NCBI GenBank assembly: GCA_050246945.1
Contig: JBFWVC010000017.1
Location: 1-64,000 of the forward strand
Direction: 5' to 3'
Length of the DNA: 64,000 nucleotides
Source: JAEUMD01 sp050246945
GTDB taxonomy: Bacteria > Pseudomonadota > Alphaproteobacteria > Rhizobiales > Hyphomicrobiaceae
Position 1 is the first letter of the stretch, and every line of letters begins with the position of its first letter. Made by a program: the position numbers and the translations under genes. A model generated the notes under the pieces. That model was not told where the DNA came from. It saw only the letters and a program-made list of their open reading frames with translations, and made no database searches. Shown in pieces: positions 16,976 through 26,171 of this stretch.

Positions 16976-17950
16976 ATGGTGACCAGCTCGCGCAATAAAA
17001 GACTTGGCGCCGTCCTGCCGGTGGTTTTGGCAAGCGCTGTCGCTTCTGTCGCAACATCCGTTGCGCTCACCGGAATGCTCGCAGCCGCATCAGACTCGAG
17101 CCCACCTGCCGTCCAGGCAACGGCTGTTGCGATGGCCACCGCAGCGGCGCACGGTTCCGGAAGCAGCGAACAGGAAAATCAATCGCCATCGGCCATCGTC
17201 ACGGGCGCGTTGTCAAAGAAAAGACCACGCTATCTCGATGCGTCCCACGATCCGATCCATTTCAAGCCGGCCATCGACACGGCGACCAACGATCAGTGCC
17301 TTTCCTGCCATGGCGAAATCCTGAAGCGTGACGTCCGCAAAGCATCGCCGGCAGGCCTCAAGGCCAACGACGTGCTCGCCTGGTACCAGACGCTTGATAC
17401 CTATGCCGGCAAGCAGGAGACGTTTCACGCACGTCACTTGACCGCACCCTTCGCCAGCAAGGTGATGAACCTGAAGTGCAACTTCTGTCATCAGGGGAAT
17501 GATCTACGCGACGAGGTGCCGGGCTCCAGCGCAACCACGACCAGCGCGGATCTCGGTAACTTCACGCTGCGCAAGCAGGTCGATCCATCGGCCAGCTGCC
17601 TTCGCTGTCACGGATCCTTTCCTGTCGCCAACATGGGGCTCGAAGGAACCTGGGCCGAGTTGCGCGAAGGTCTGGAAAGCGAAGATGCACCCAACGGCTG
17701 CCTGAGCTGCCATGCCGACCAGTTCCGTACCGTGCGCCATCAGGTGAACTATCTCAATGCGAAGGCGATCGAGGATCTCGCGAAATCGAGTTCTTCCGAC
17801 GCCTGCTACGGCTGTCACGGCGGCCGCGCCTGGTATCGCATCAGCTACCCCTATCCGCGCCATCCTTGGCCGAACATGGATCCGGAGGTTCCGGAGTGGG
17901 CGAAGGATCGCCCGACCCAATCCGCTCCCGAGTATCAGTTGAAGAAATAG
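16976..17950 (+). CDS. Periplasmic pentaheme cytochrome c
   Basis: The 324-residue protein has an N-terminal signal or anchor segment (about residues 12-37), an Ala/Ser-rich linker to about residue 85, then five CxxCH haem-attachment motifs starting at C108, C168, C208, C242 and C277. It lacks the NapC/NirT-type N-terminal domain found in DorC/TorC. It likely shuttles electrons between the quinol pool or a soluble carrier and the molybdoenzyme encoded downstream. The ATG at 16976 is chosen because GGGAG lies 9 bases upstream. The longer frame from 16781 runs through the Met-Gly repeat in another frame and is not credible at its start. Confidence 0.9.
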   Translation: MVTSSRNKRLGAVLPVVLASAVASVATSVALTGMLAAASDSSPPAVQATAVAMATAAAHGSGSSEQENQSPSAIVTGALSKKRPRYLDASHDPIHFKPAIDTATNDQCLSCHGEILKRDVRKASPAGLKANDVLAWYQTLDTYAGKQETFHARHLTAPFASKVMNLKCNFCHQGNDLRDEVPGSSATTTSADLGNFTLRKQVDPSASCLRCHGSFPVANMGLEGTWAELREGLESEDAPNGCLSCHADQFRTVRHQVNYLNAKAIEDLAKSSSSDACYGCHGGRAWYRISYPYPRHPWPNMDPEVPEWAKDRPTQSAPEYQLKK

Positions 17951-18022
17951 CAGAGCGCCACTGTGCTTCGGCAGCATCTGGCCCGGAGCACAAGGCACGG
18001 AACGAAATCAGGAGAAGAGATT

Positions 18023-18265
18023 ATGCGTTGGACCATCAAGCCCGCTCTCGCCGCCATAACAGCAGCTGGCCTGCTTCTGGCCGTCGCAGGATGTTCGGAA
18101 CAAGAAAAGCATGAGACGAATGCAGAGAAGGCGCCCAAGCCTCAGCAGCAAGGCATGTCGGGCATGAGCGGCATGGGAGGCATGCAGGGCACGGGAGGCA
18201 TGAGCGGCATGAGCGGGATGTCGGCACCGTCCGCCGGAACCGCGCAGCCGCCCAAGCCGCAATAA
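18023..18265 (+). CDS. Methionine-rich lipoprotein
   Basis: The 80-residue product has a lipoprotein signal with lipobox LAVAGC, so C24 would be acylated. A short charged segment with Glu, Lys and His is followed by a GM/SGM/GGM repeat of the same type as the exported Met-Gly protein (about eight Met), then a Pro/Ala/Lys tail. An AGGAGAAGAGA site precedes the ATG. The two Met-rich proteins flank the cytochrome gene and look like a soluble and a membrane-tethered version of one design. Confidence 0.8.
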   Translation: MRWTIKPALAAITAAGLLLAVAGCSEQEKHETNAEKAPKPQQQGMSGMSGMGGMQGTGGMSGMSGMSAPSAGTAQPPKPQ

Positions 18266-18281
18266 CGCGCCGCTTCATCCT

Positions 18282-18327
18282 GGGAGCCGCTCTCTCCACG
18301 GTCTCTAGCGACTGGCGGCTCCCATCT
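18282..18327 (+). terminator. Terminator-like hairpin before the molybdoenzyme gene
   Basis: A 9-base-pair stem (18282-18290 with 18315-18323) with a 24-base loop is followed by ATCTTTT. It lies between the Met-rich lipoprotein gene and the catalytic subunit gene, so it could act as a partial terminator or attenuator that keeps small-protein expression above that of the enzyme. The long loop makes efficiency uncertain. Confidence 0.5.
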
Positions 18328-18391
18328 TTTCAGAATTTCCACCGTTGGAACTCGCGGACGCAGCCGCCCAACAAGCGGCAGGAAGGCAGAT

Positions 18392-20983
18392 ATGGACGAG
18401 CGCACCCAAGCCGATCCAGTTCGGGCAGCTCTCTTGAAGGCGGGACTGAATCCCGATCGACGCGACGTTTTGAAAGCAGGCGCTGGCGCCGCCGCAGCTG
18501 CTGCCGTCGGATTGGCACCGCTTGCATCCGTGCGCGAGGCGAACGCCTTCGCTTACGAGCCTTACCCGCGAGACGACGACCTGACCACTGTTGTGACGAG
18601 CTGCGCGCACAATTGCGGCTCGCGCCACATGCTCGTCGCGCACAAGAAGGGCGATGTCATCGTCCGCCTGTCAACCGATGACGGCCGCTATCAGGCCGAC
18701 GGTGTCTTCGGCAAGGATACTGAGGAAGAGCCGCAAGTGCGCGCGTGCCTGCGTGGCCGATCCTATCGCTCGCGCATCTATTCTCCCGAGCGTCTTCTCT
18801 ACCCGATGAAGCGTGTCGGCAAGCGCGGCGAAGGCAAGTTCAAGCGCGTCACCTGGGAAGAGGCATTGAGCGAGATCGCCGAGCGCATGGTCTACCTGAA
18901 ATCCAAGTACGGCCCCACGGCACTGCTAGATCAATCCTACGCCGGCGCGTCCTACGGCGTGCTGCACAAATCCGACCAGATCGAGGGTCTTCTGGCGCGC
19001 TTCCTTGGCATGTTTGGCTGCCGCACGAGCTCCTGGTCGGTACCATCTTACCAGGGTACCACGTTCTCCTCACGCATGACCTTCGGAACCATAGAGGATG
19101 GCAACGAGGACGATACCTTCGCCCATTCCAAGCTGATGATCATGTGGGGTTGGAACCCGGCCTATACGTTCCATGGCGGCAATACGTTCTACTACATGCG
19201 TCTGGCCAAGCAGCGTGGCTGCAGGTTCGTCTGCGTCGATCCGCAATACACCGATTCCGCCGCCGCTTACGACGCGTGGTGGATCCCCATCAAGCCCAAC
19301 ACGGACGCGGCCATGATGGCTGGGATGGCGCACCACATCTTTGCCAACAACTGGCACGATCAGGACTTCATCAACAAGTTCGTGCTCGGCATGGATGCGG
19401 GCACGATGCCCGACTGGGCCAAGGATCGCGAGAACTTCAGGGATTACATTTTCGGCAAGTACGATGGCCAGCCCAAGACACCCGAATGGGCCGAGCCCAT
19501 CTGTGGCGTCAAGGCCGAAGACATCAAGAAGCTTGCCGAGATGTACGCGACCACCAAGCCGGCAGCGTTGAAGGCGTCCTGGTCGCCCGGCCGCAATGCC
19601 TATGGCGAGCAGTATAATCGCATGGCCGCAGCCCTGCAGGCGATGACCGGCAATATCGGCGTCCTCGGCGGCTCCGCGGAAGGTGTCGGCAAGGCATGGC
19701 ACGCCGAGGGCGTCGCCTATCCCTACGATGAGTTTGCCAACGTCTGGTTCGCATCGATCAAGTCGGACCGCTGGGCCCATTGCGTCCTGAACTATCCCGA
19801 CATCCCGCGCGAGGAACTCGGCCTGTGGCCGCGCAGCGATCAGCTCGACGGCGTTGTTCCCAATATCCGCGGCATATTCTGGCAAGGTTCCGACTGGCTG
19901 AACCAGCTCACCAACATCAACAAGGAGATCAAGGCGCTCAAGAAGCTCGAAGCGCAGGGGGAGAAGGAGAGTCTGCTTGTTTGCATGGATTCCACCATCA
20001 CGCCCACCGGCATCTGGGCCGACTTCCTGCTGCCCATCGCAACGCACTTCGAGCGCCATGATGTCGCCCTGCCCTGGTACAAGGGCCACTACTACATCCA
20101 TCGCCCCAAGGTGATCGAGCCTCTGGGCGAGTCGAAAACCGACTTCCAGGTCTTCACCGAGCTGGCATTCCGCCTTGGCTTCGGCGAGCGCTACAACCCG
20201 CGCGCCCCGCGCGACTACTTCCAGAATGCCGACGCGACCGACGAGGCCTATCTGGTGGCCTGGTGGCATGACCGCGTGCAGCATCATCAGGGCGTGACCA
20301 TGAGCTGGGAGGAGTTCAAGCAGCGCGGCATCTATAAGTTCAAGCTGGCGCGTCCGCACGTCGCCTTCCAGGATAACGTCGAGAAAGGTGTGGCCTGGAA
20401 TACGCCATCGGGCAGGATCGAGATCTTCTCTACGCAGCTGGCAAAGATCACCGACTGGAAGCGGACTGCCTACGGCTACGAGATTCCGTCCATTCCGAAA
20501 TGGATCGAGCCGTGGGAAAGCCTCAATGCCACCGACAAGCTGAAGCAGCACCCCTTCCATCTTGTGTCGCCGCATCCGCGCCATCGCACGCACTCGATTT
20601 TCAACAACATCCCGTGGTTGCGCGAGACCTACGAGCAGGAAGTCACGATCAACGCCTCCGACGCCAAACGGCTTGGCATCAGGACCGGTGACACCGTCGA
20701 GGTCTACAATGATCGCGGCTCGTGCATCGTGCCGGTTTACGTCACCGAGCGCTGTATGCCGGGAGTGCTCGTGCTGCACGAAGGCGCCTGGATGGACATT
20801 GACAAGAACGGACGCGATCTGTCGGGCAACCCCGACTTCCTGACGCTTGACCAGCCAAGTCCCGCGGGCGCCTTCGCCTACAACACGGTGCTGGCCAACA
20901 TCCGCAAGACCGACATCGAGCATCGTCCCGGTTGGGACAGGCTCGCGACCTCGCGGTCGCATGTATTCCGCCGCGATCTTTGA
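18392..20983 (+). CDS. DMSO-reductase-family molybdopterin oxidoreductase, catalytic subunit
   Basis: The 863-residue protein carries a Tat signal (RRDVLKAG at residues 23-30, then a hydrophobic Ala stretch), so it is exported folded. It closely resembles DmsA-type subunits: VRACLRGRSYRSR around the fourth cluster ligand C119, then YSPERLLYPMKRVGKRG. The Fe-S motif near the N-terminus reads C71-x3-C75-x3-H79, with His where DmsA has its third Cys. The likely Mo-ligand region is CRTSSWSVPSYQG. The C-terminal molybdopterin-dinucleotide-binding domain is intact (FHLVSPHPRHRTHSIFNN). Substrate is unknown; S-oxides (DMSO, methionine sulfoxide), N-oxides and chlorate are plausible. Genes for the Fe-S subunit and chaperone follow. 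Confidence 0.9.
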   Translation: MDERTQADPVRAALLKAGLNPDRRDVLKAGAGAAAAAAVGLAPLASVREANAFAYEPYPRDDDLTTVVTSCAHNCGSRHMLVAHKKGDVIVRLSTDDGRYQADGVFGKDTEEEPQVRACLRGRSYRSRIYSPERLLYPMKRVGKRGEGKFKRVTWEEALSEIAERMVYLKSKYGPTALLDQSYAGASYGVLHKSDQIEGLLARFLGMFGCRTSSWSVPSYQGTTFSSRMTFGTIEDGNEDDTFAHSKLMIMWGWNPAYTFHGGNTFYYMRLAKQRGCRFVCVDPQYTDSAAAYDAWWIPIKPNTDAAMMAGMAHHIFANNWHDQDFINKFVLGMDAGTMPDWAKDRENFRDYIFGKYDGQPKTPEWAEPICGVKAEDIKKLAEMYATTKPAALKASWSPGRNAYGEQYNRMAAALQAMTGNIGVLGGSAEGVGKAWHAEGVAYPYDEFANVWFASIKSDRWAHCVLNYPDIPREELGLWPRSDQLDGVVPNIRGIFWQGSDWLNQLTNINKEIKALKKLEAQGEKESLLVCMDSTITPTGIWADFLLPIATHFERHDVALPWYKGHYYIHRPKVIEPLGESKTDFQVFTELAFRLGFGERYNPRAPRDYFQNADATDEAYLVAWWHDRVQHHQGVTMSWEEFKQRGIYKFKLARPHVAFQDNVEKGVAWNTPSGRIEIFSTQLAKITDWKRTAYGYEIPSIPKWIEPWESLNATDKLKQHPFHLVSPHPRHRTHSIFNNIPWLRETYEQEVTINASDAKRLGIRTGDTVEVYNDRGSCIVPVYVTERCMPGVLVLHEGAWMDIDKNGRDLSGNPDFLTLDQPSPAGAFAYNTVLANIRKTDIEHRPGWDRLATSRSHVFRRDL

Positions 20984-21000
20984 GCCGGGAGAGAAAAGAC

Positions 21001-21675
21001 ATGGCCGAGCCCAAGGACAAGAAGAAGATCAAGGAAGCGGTGAGGCGCAGGAAGCGCGAGGTTTACACGCCCGTGAAGCCGGACATGCAGCTCGGTTTCA
21101 TTCACAACAATGTCGACTGCATTGGCTGCCGAGCCTGCGAGATGGCGTGCAAGGACAAGAATGGCCTGCCTCCAGGACCGCGCTTTCGTCGCGTCATGTA
21201 CGTCGAGGGAGGCACCTTCCCCGACGTCTACGCCTACAAGGTCAACATGTCGTGCAATCACTGTTCGGAGCCTGCCTGTCTGCCGACATGCCCGACAGGT
21301 GCAATCTTCAAGCGCGAGAAGGACGGCATCGTCGACATCGATTCCACATTGTGTATCGGCTGTCGCCGCTGCGAGGCCGCCTGCCCCTTCGGCGCCCCGC
21401 AGTACATCCCCGAGCAGAACATCGTCTCCAAATGCAACATGTGCGTCGACGAGATTGATGCCGGTCGCAAACCCTATTGCGTCATGGCATGCATGATGCG
21501 CGTGCTCGACATCGGTCCAATCGACAAGTTGATCGATGGCAGCTACGACACCAAAGCACGCTACCAGGGGCAGGAGGTTGTTCGCCAGGTCAAGAACATG
21601 GCGGACCCCGAACTGACCAATCCGTCGATCGTCTTCGTTGCCCATTCGAAAGGGGCGGTGAAAAAGGACGGTTGA
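21001..21675 (+). CDS. DmsB-type four-cluster ferredoxin subunit
   Basis: The 224-residue protein has 16 Cys in four groups (C40/43/46/50, C85/88/93/97, C118/121/124/128, C145/148/160/164), the standard pattern for four [4Fe-4S] clusters in DmsB/NarH/PsrB subunits. It would pass electrons from the cytochrome or a quinol donor to the catalytic subunit. It has no signal of its own, so it would be carried out with the Tat-exported partner. A GGGAGAG site precedes the ATG at 21001, 17 bases after the catalytic gene. No DmsC/NrfD-type membrane anchor gene follows. Confidence 0.92.
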   Translation: MAEPKDKKKIKEAVRRRKREVYTPVKPDMQLGFIHNNVDCIGCRACEMACKDKNGLPPGPRFRRVMYVEGGTFPDVYAYKVNMSCNHCSEPACLPTCPTGAIFKREKDGIVDIDSTLCIGCRRCEAACPFGAPQYIPEQNIVSKCNMCVDEIDAGRKPYCVMACMMRVLDIGPIDKLIDGSYDTKARYQGQEVVRQVKNMADPELTNPSIVFVAHSKGAVKKDG

Positions 21676-21700
21676 GGAAAAACGGTAGGGAGGAGGCATC

Positions 21701-22567
21701 GTGAAGAAAGAGCCGTGCTGTTCGGTGAGCCAGCGTGCGGTTGGGTGTGACGCCCCTGCGCCGCGCCAGTCAGCCTTGGCAAAGGAACTCCAGACAGGTC
21801 CGAGCCTGTCGGTTCCGCAGCTGGATGATGTCGACGCCCTCGTGCGAGAGGCCCTGGCCCAGGATTTTCGGCTGCTGGGGGCCTTGAACGATCGCGAGCC
21901 GACGGCCGATCTTCTCGAAGAGCTTCGCTCCGCCCGGGCTGAAGACTGGTTCGCCGTCAAGGCCACTTCCGAATTGTTGGCCGGCGCCTACCGGCTGCTG
22001 GATGCGGCTCTCGATGCCATGCCTTATCCAATCGGCGCATCGACACTCGACGAGCTTGCTGCCGATTACGCCTCCATCTACTTGATTCATTCCTTCCGCG
22101 CTCCCCCGACCGAATCGCCGTGGCTCGACAAGGATCAGCTGGAGCGCCAGGAACCGATGTTCGAAATTGCGCAATGGTATCGTCGCTATGGGCTTGCCGC
22201 TCAGGATCGGCAGCGCCGCGCCGACGATCATATGGTGCTGCAGCTTCAGTTCCTGTCGCATCTCTTTTCCACGCCGGAGCTGGATATGGCGACTAGCGCG
22301 GCGGAGGCTTCGCACTTCCTCGATTGCCACCTGTTGCGTTGGATCGGTGACTTTGCGGAGCGCGTGGCCACCCGCTGTGAGACGCCGTACTACTGCGGGA
22401 TCGCGACTCTGACGGATGGATATATCGAAGCCGTGCGCGAATATCTGGCTGACCGATACAGTCTTGCAAGACCCACGAACAGCGATACGCAGAATGTTAA
22501 AAATGACAGTAGCGCTGGAGATGAGGTCGCTGCCCGATATATTCCGGGCGTGGCGCCCAGCTGGTAG
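21701..22567 (+). CDS. TorD/DmsD-family molybdoenzyme chaperone
   Basis: The 288-residue, mainly helical cytoplasmic protein starts at a GTG with a strong GGAGGAGG site. The central region resembles TorD/NarJ chaperones (LDELAADYASIYLIHSFRAPP and a later DDHMVLQLQFLSHL, the family's E/D-x2-D-H helix). Such proteins hold the apo-catalytic subunit, mask the Tat signal and help insert the molybdenum cofactor. The N-terminal 40 residues are an extra low-complexity segment with two adjacent Cys near the start. The end overlaps the next gene. Confidence 0.85.
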   Translation: MKKEPCCSVSQRAVGCDAPAPRQSALAKELQTGPSLSVPQLDDVDALVREALAQDFRLLGALNDREPTADLLEELRSARAEDWFAVKATSELLAGAYRLLDAALDAMPYPIGASTLDELAADYASIYLIHSFRAPPTESPWLDKDQLERQEPMFEIAQWYRRYGLAAQDRQRRADDHMVLQLQFLSHLFSTPELDMATSAAEASHFLDCHLLRWIGDFAERVATRCETPYYCGIATLTDGYIEAVREYLADRYSLARPTNSDTQNVKNDSSAGDEVAARYIPGVAPSW

Positions 22568-23780
22568 AGGTATGCGGCGCCTGCGCGCTCTTGTGCCGTC
22601 AACGCGCATCGCGCAGGGTCGCACGACGGAGCGTATTGCGGATTCCGTAGAACCATCTGGCGGGGTTGCGGCAAATGCCGCAGGCTCGTTTGGACCTGAG
22701 ACGGAAAGATGGAAACAGGAGTTAGGCGAGGCGCAACTGACGAAACATGTGAAACCGACGATTGACGCTGAGCGCTGCGTTCACGGCCGAAGCCCCATTG
22801 CGCAATGCCGGGCCTGCGTTACGGCTTGCCCGGTCTTTGCGCTGGCGCTGGAGGACGAGGGCCTCACCTTCGACGAAGATCTGTGCGACGGTTGCGCTCT
22901 GTGCGCACCGGCGTGCCCCGAGCAGGCCATAGACCTGGGCTTGGTGGCGCGCCCGTTCATCGGTCCGCCCGCCGGAGCGGACTCCGCATTCGCGGCATGT
23001 GAAAGGGTTGTCCCACGTGGCGAGCCCGGCGCGGTGACCTGCTTGCACGCAATGTCGGCGACGCAACTCGCACGTCTACATGCCGGCGGTATTGGCACGC
23101 TGGTGGTGGCGGCGGCAGCCTGTGAGGCTTGCCGCCGGCATTATGGCACGACGCTCGCTGAGCGCGTATCGCATATGACGCGTTTGACAAGCGACCGTGG
23201 GTTGGCGCCGTTGAAGCTGCGATCCGTTGATACCGCTACTTGGCGCGAGGAGCGTGACGATGCGGGGCGCGTGACCCGACGCTCGCTTTTTCGCGGCGCT
23301 CTTCGTGGCCGCTCGGCGTCTCGGCCGTCCGGTGGCGAGACACCGGCGACCGCCGGGAACCCAGACACGACGGCGCCCGCTGCCGTGCTCGGGGCGCGGG
23401 ATCGGGCAACGATTGCAACCTTCAGCCCGTCGATCGATCAAGCGACCTGTGATGCATGTGGCGTCTGTGTCGAAGTTTGCGCGCAAGGAGCGCTGCGTTT
23501 CCTGCCTCGCATTGGCGACGATGCACGCGGTTCTCGCTACGAAATCGACGCGACGCGCTGCACCGGCTGCGCTTTGTGCGTCGACAGTTGTCAGCCGGGC
23601 GCGATCTCCTTGGTGGCGTGGGGACTTGCGCACCCGCCGCCCATTCCACTTGTCGCAGGCAAATGCCGGATGTGCTCGAGTCCATTTCATGCGGTGGCGC
23701 AAACCGCGCCCGACACGAGCCTGTGCCGCATCTGCGCGACAAAAACGCACCACCAGAAGCTCTTCCAGGTTCTGTCATGA
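22521..23780 (+). CDS. Polyferredoxin with NapF-like C-terminal half
   Basis: The about 419-residue protein has four [4Fe-4S] motifs: C86-x9-C96-x2-C99-x3-C103, then C122/125/128/132, C310/313/316/320 and C347/350/353/357. Residues 251-264 read VTRRSLFRGALRGR, resembling the N-terminus of NapF, so the protein looks like a ferredoxin fused ahead of a NapF-like unit. A C-terminal CxxC...CxxC pair (C382/385, C402/405) looks like a small zinc site. No signal peptide is seen, so it is probably cytoplasmic and may help load or reduce the Fe-S subunits. Starts at 22494, 22503 or 22572 are also possible. The choice of 22521 rests on the MRSLPDIFRAW beginning. Confidence 0.75.
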   Translation: MRSLPDIFRAWRPAGRGMRRLRALVPSTRIAQGRTTERIADSVEPSGGVAANAAGSFGPETERWKQELGEAQLTKHVKPTIDAERCVHGRSPIAQCRACVTACPVFALALEDEGLTFDEDLCDGCALCAPACPEQAIDLGLVARPFIGPPAGADSAFAACERVVPRGEPGAVTCLHAMSATQLARLHAGGIGTLVVAAAACEACRRHYGTTLAERVSHMTRLTSDRGLAPLKLRSVDTATWREERDDAGRVTRRSLFRGALRGRSASRPSGGETPATAGNPDTTAPAAVLGARDRATIATFSPSIDQATCDACGVCVEVCAQGALRFLPRIGDDARGSRYEIDATRCTGCALCVDSCQPGAISLVAWGLAHPPPIPLVAGKCRMCSSPFHAVAQTAPDTSLCRICATKTHHQKLFQVLS

Positions 23781-24289
23781 TCGCTGAAAATGCTGTAGGA
23801 CTTCCGTGGCTGTCCCCGGTTGAGGCCGCGCTCGAACGACATGGGGGCACGGGCGCCTATCTTGTGCTGTTCGAGACCTACCGCCCCGACTTGGTTCGCG
23901 CGATGGCTCATGCAATGTCAATGCGCTTCATCGATTTCAGGGAGCAGCACATGTTGCCGCTCGGCCGCGACGCCGCCCGCATGCCGCTCGCCAGGATCGG
24001 TGAGACAGTCGTCGCATGCGATGCCGATGGCACCGCGCCTGATTGCCGCCAGACTGAGCGGCAATCGGGAATAGTGCTCCACAATGTCGAGGCGCTTCTC
24101 GCCTCACGTGACAGCAGCGCGCGCGCCAACTGGATGGCCGGGTTCATCGCGTTGCCGACGCGCGTCCCCGTCATCGTGCCGCTGGCGGTTTTCACCAACG
24201 AGGCGCCGGAGGCAAGCACGCGCGTCGCGCGCATTGAAGCGTCATGCGTGCCGCAGGAGAAGCTCCTGCTTCGGTTGGCAGGGCAATGA
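23777..24289 (+). CDS. Unrecognised 170-residue protein of the molybdoenzyme locus
   Basis: The ATG overlaps the previous stop as ATGA, and its own stop overlaps the kinase start the same way, so it is translationally embedded between ferredoxin and sensor genes. It has no signal peptide or membrane span. Order of features: FETYRPDLVRAMAHAM, FIDFREQHMLPLG, two Cys around CDADGTAPDC, a GIVLHNVEALLASR strand-turn that resembles a Walker B segment, and PVIVPLAVF like a sensor strand. There is no Walker A loop. It may be a degenerate P-loop protein, but no function can be assigned. The coupling suggests a role in maturation or signalling. Confidence 0.7.
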   Translation: MIAENAVGLPWLSPVEAALERHGGTGAYLVLFETYRPDLVRAMAHAMSMRFIDFREQHMLPLGRDAARMPLARIGETVVACDADGTAPDCRQTERQSGIVLHNVEALLASRDSSARANWMAGFIALPTRVPVIVPLAVFTNEAPEASTRVARIEASCVPQEKLLLRLAGQ

Positions 24290-26171
24290 TCTCGACGTTC
24301 CGACATTGGGCCGCGAGCCGCCTGTCGCGCCAGCTGTTCCTCGCGCTCGGCGCGACGCTGACATTCCTGTCGTTCGCGTTCCTGGTGCTGTTCCTCGGTT
24401 ACTACCGCAGCCGTCTCCTGGAGGAACGCGCGCGCACGTCTGCTGAGATCAACGACATGCTGCAGGTCTCGCTTGAGAATGCCATGCTGAAGCGGGACAT
24501 CGGGGGTCTGCAGGAAATCGTCGCGCGACTGGGCAAGCGCAAAACCGTCAAGGACGTAATGATCCTCAATACGAAAGGGGAAGTACGCTTCGCGTCCGAA
24601 AAAGAAAAGCTGGGCTACCGTTTCGACGTTGCCGCGAGGGATTTCTGCGCCGGATGCGATCTGTCCAAGGGCGGCAACCGGGGGGCGATCTTCATCGATA
24701 ATGACGATGCCGGCGGAATTCTGCGCAGCATCAATGCCGTTGCCAACCGTGCGCCGTGTCAGCAGTGCCATGGCGACATCGCAAGCAATCCGGTCAACGG
24801 CATTCTTGTCGTCGACTACGATGCCGGAGAAATAAGGCACGAAGCCATGACCATGGGCCTCGCCATGACCGGAGCCGGCATCCTGGTGCTGCTGGGGGGA
24901 GCCGCGGCGATCGGCTTGGTCCTGCAGCGGTCGGTACTGGAGCCGGTTAACGCTCTCCAGGAAGCGAGTTCGAATCTCGCCAATGGCCGCTTCGATTCCC
25001 GTATCGACATCAGCGGCAGCGATGAATTGGCGGACCTGGGCATCGCGTTCCGTCGTGCCAGTCACCAGATCGAATCGCAGCAGAAGGAATTGGCGGCGCG
25101 CGAGGAGTTCCTCCAGACGCTGATCGACGCTGTGCCCGACGGAATGCGTGTCATCGGTCCGGACTACGCGGTTCTCAAAGTCAATCGCGCTTTCTGCGAG
25201 CAGCTTGGACTCGATCGCGACACGGTCCTCAAACAACACTGTTACGCATCGAGCCATCGGCTCGACGAGCCGTGCGCACCGACCCTCGTCAAGTGTCCGC
25301 TTTATGAGATTGGCAGAAGCGGGTGCCCACTTACCTGCCGTCAAACGCATAAGCGCGCGGATGGAAGTGAGATTGTGGTCGAGGTATCTGCAGCGCCCCT
25401 GGAGCTGACGGTCGAGGGCAGGAGGCAGGTCGGCATCGTCGAGGCCATTCGCGACTTGAGTAGCGAACTCCATCATTCTCAGGAGCAGCGCCTTTCTGAG
25501 ATTGGCCAGCTCGCGGCCGGCGTCGCCCACGAGATCAGGAACCCCCTCTCGTCGATTCACCTGACGCTTCTGGCAATGCGCACCCGACCGGAACAATGTG
25601 TGAGTGGATCGTTCTCCGCCCACCTGGACCTCATGGACGGAGAGATAGACCGCTGCATAGAGGTCACGAACCGGCTCTTGAGATTGTCATCACCTCCCTC
25701 CGATCTACCCGAACTCGTTGCGGTCGACACTGTAATCCCCGAGGTCATATCGCTGCTCAACGCGGAAGCACTCAGTACCGGCACGCGGATGGAGCTTGAA
25801 CTCGCCCCATCGCTGCGGGTGATCGCAACCGATAGCGATATCCGCATGCTGGTATTCAACATCGTGCAGAATGCGTTCCATGCGATGCCCAGCGGCGGTA
25901 GATTGACCATCAGGGGCGGCTGCGAGGGCGACAACGTCGTTGTCGAGTTTCGTGATACGGGATGCGGCATCTCGCGCGAAGATCTGCCGCGCATCTTCCA
26001 GCCCTTCTGGAGCCGGCGTGCCGATGGAGCGCACGGCACCGGTCTTGGCCTGCCAATCTGCCGCGAGATTGTGAGGCGCCACAGTGGTACGATCACCGTC
26101 ACAAGCGAGCCCGGCGTCGGTTCGACCTTCATCATTAGCCTCCCCTGGGCGGAAGCGAGTTTCGAGGAGAC

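Noticed and set aside
16461..17057. Antisense frame with Pro-Met repeats over the Met-Gly gene
   Set aside because: It is the reverse reading of the GGCATG repeat DNA. The sense strand has the signal peptide and ribosome site.
19070..20962. 630-codon open frame antisense to the molybdoenzyme gene
   Set aside because: It mirrors a high-G+C gene whose plus-strand product has clear domains. The antisense product has no recognisable family and no ribosome site.
20932..21000. Longer start for the Fe-S subunit inside the catalytic gene
   Set aside because: The ATG at 21001 has a GGGAGAG site, and the extra residues do not fit DmsB proteins.
23908..25623. 571-codon antisense frame over the sensor kinase
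   Set aside because: The plus-strand kinase has all transmitter boxes and coupled starts and stops. The antisense frame is a codon-bias shadow.
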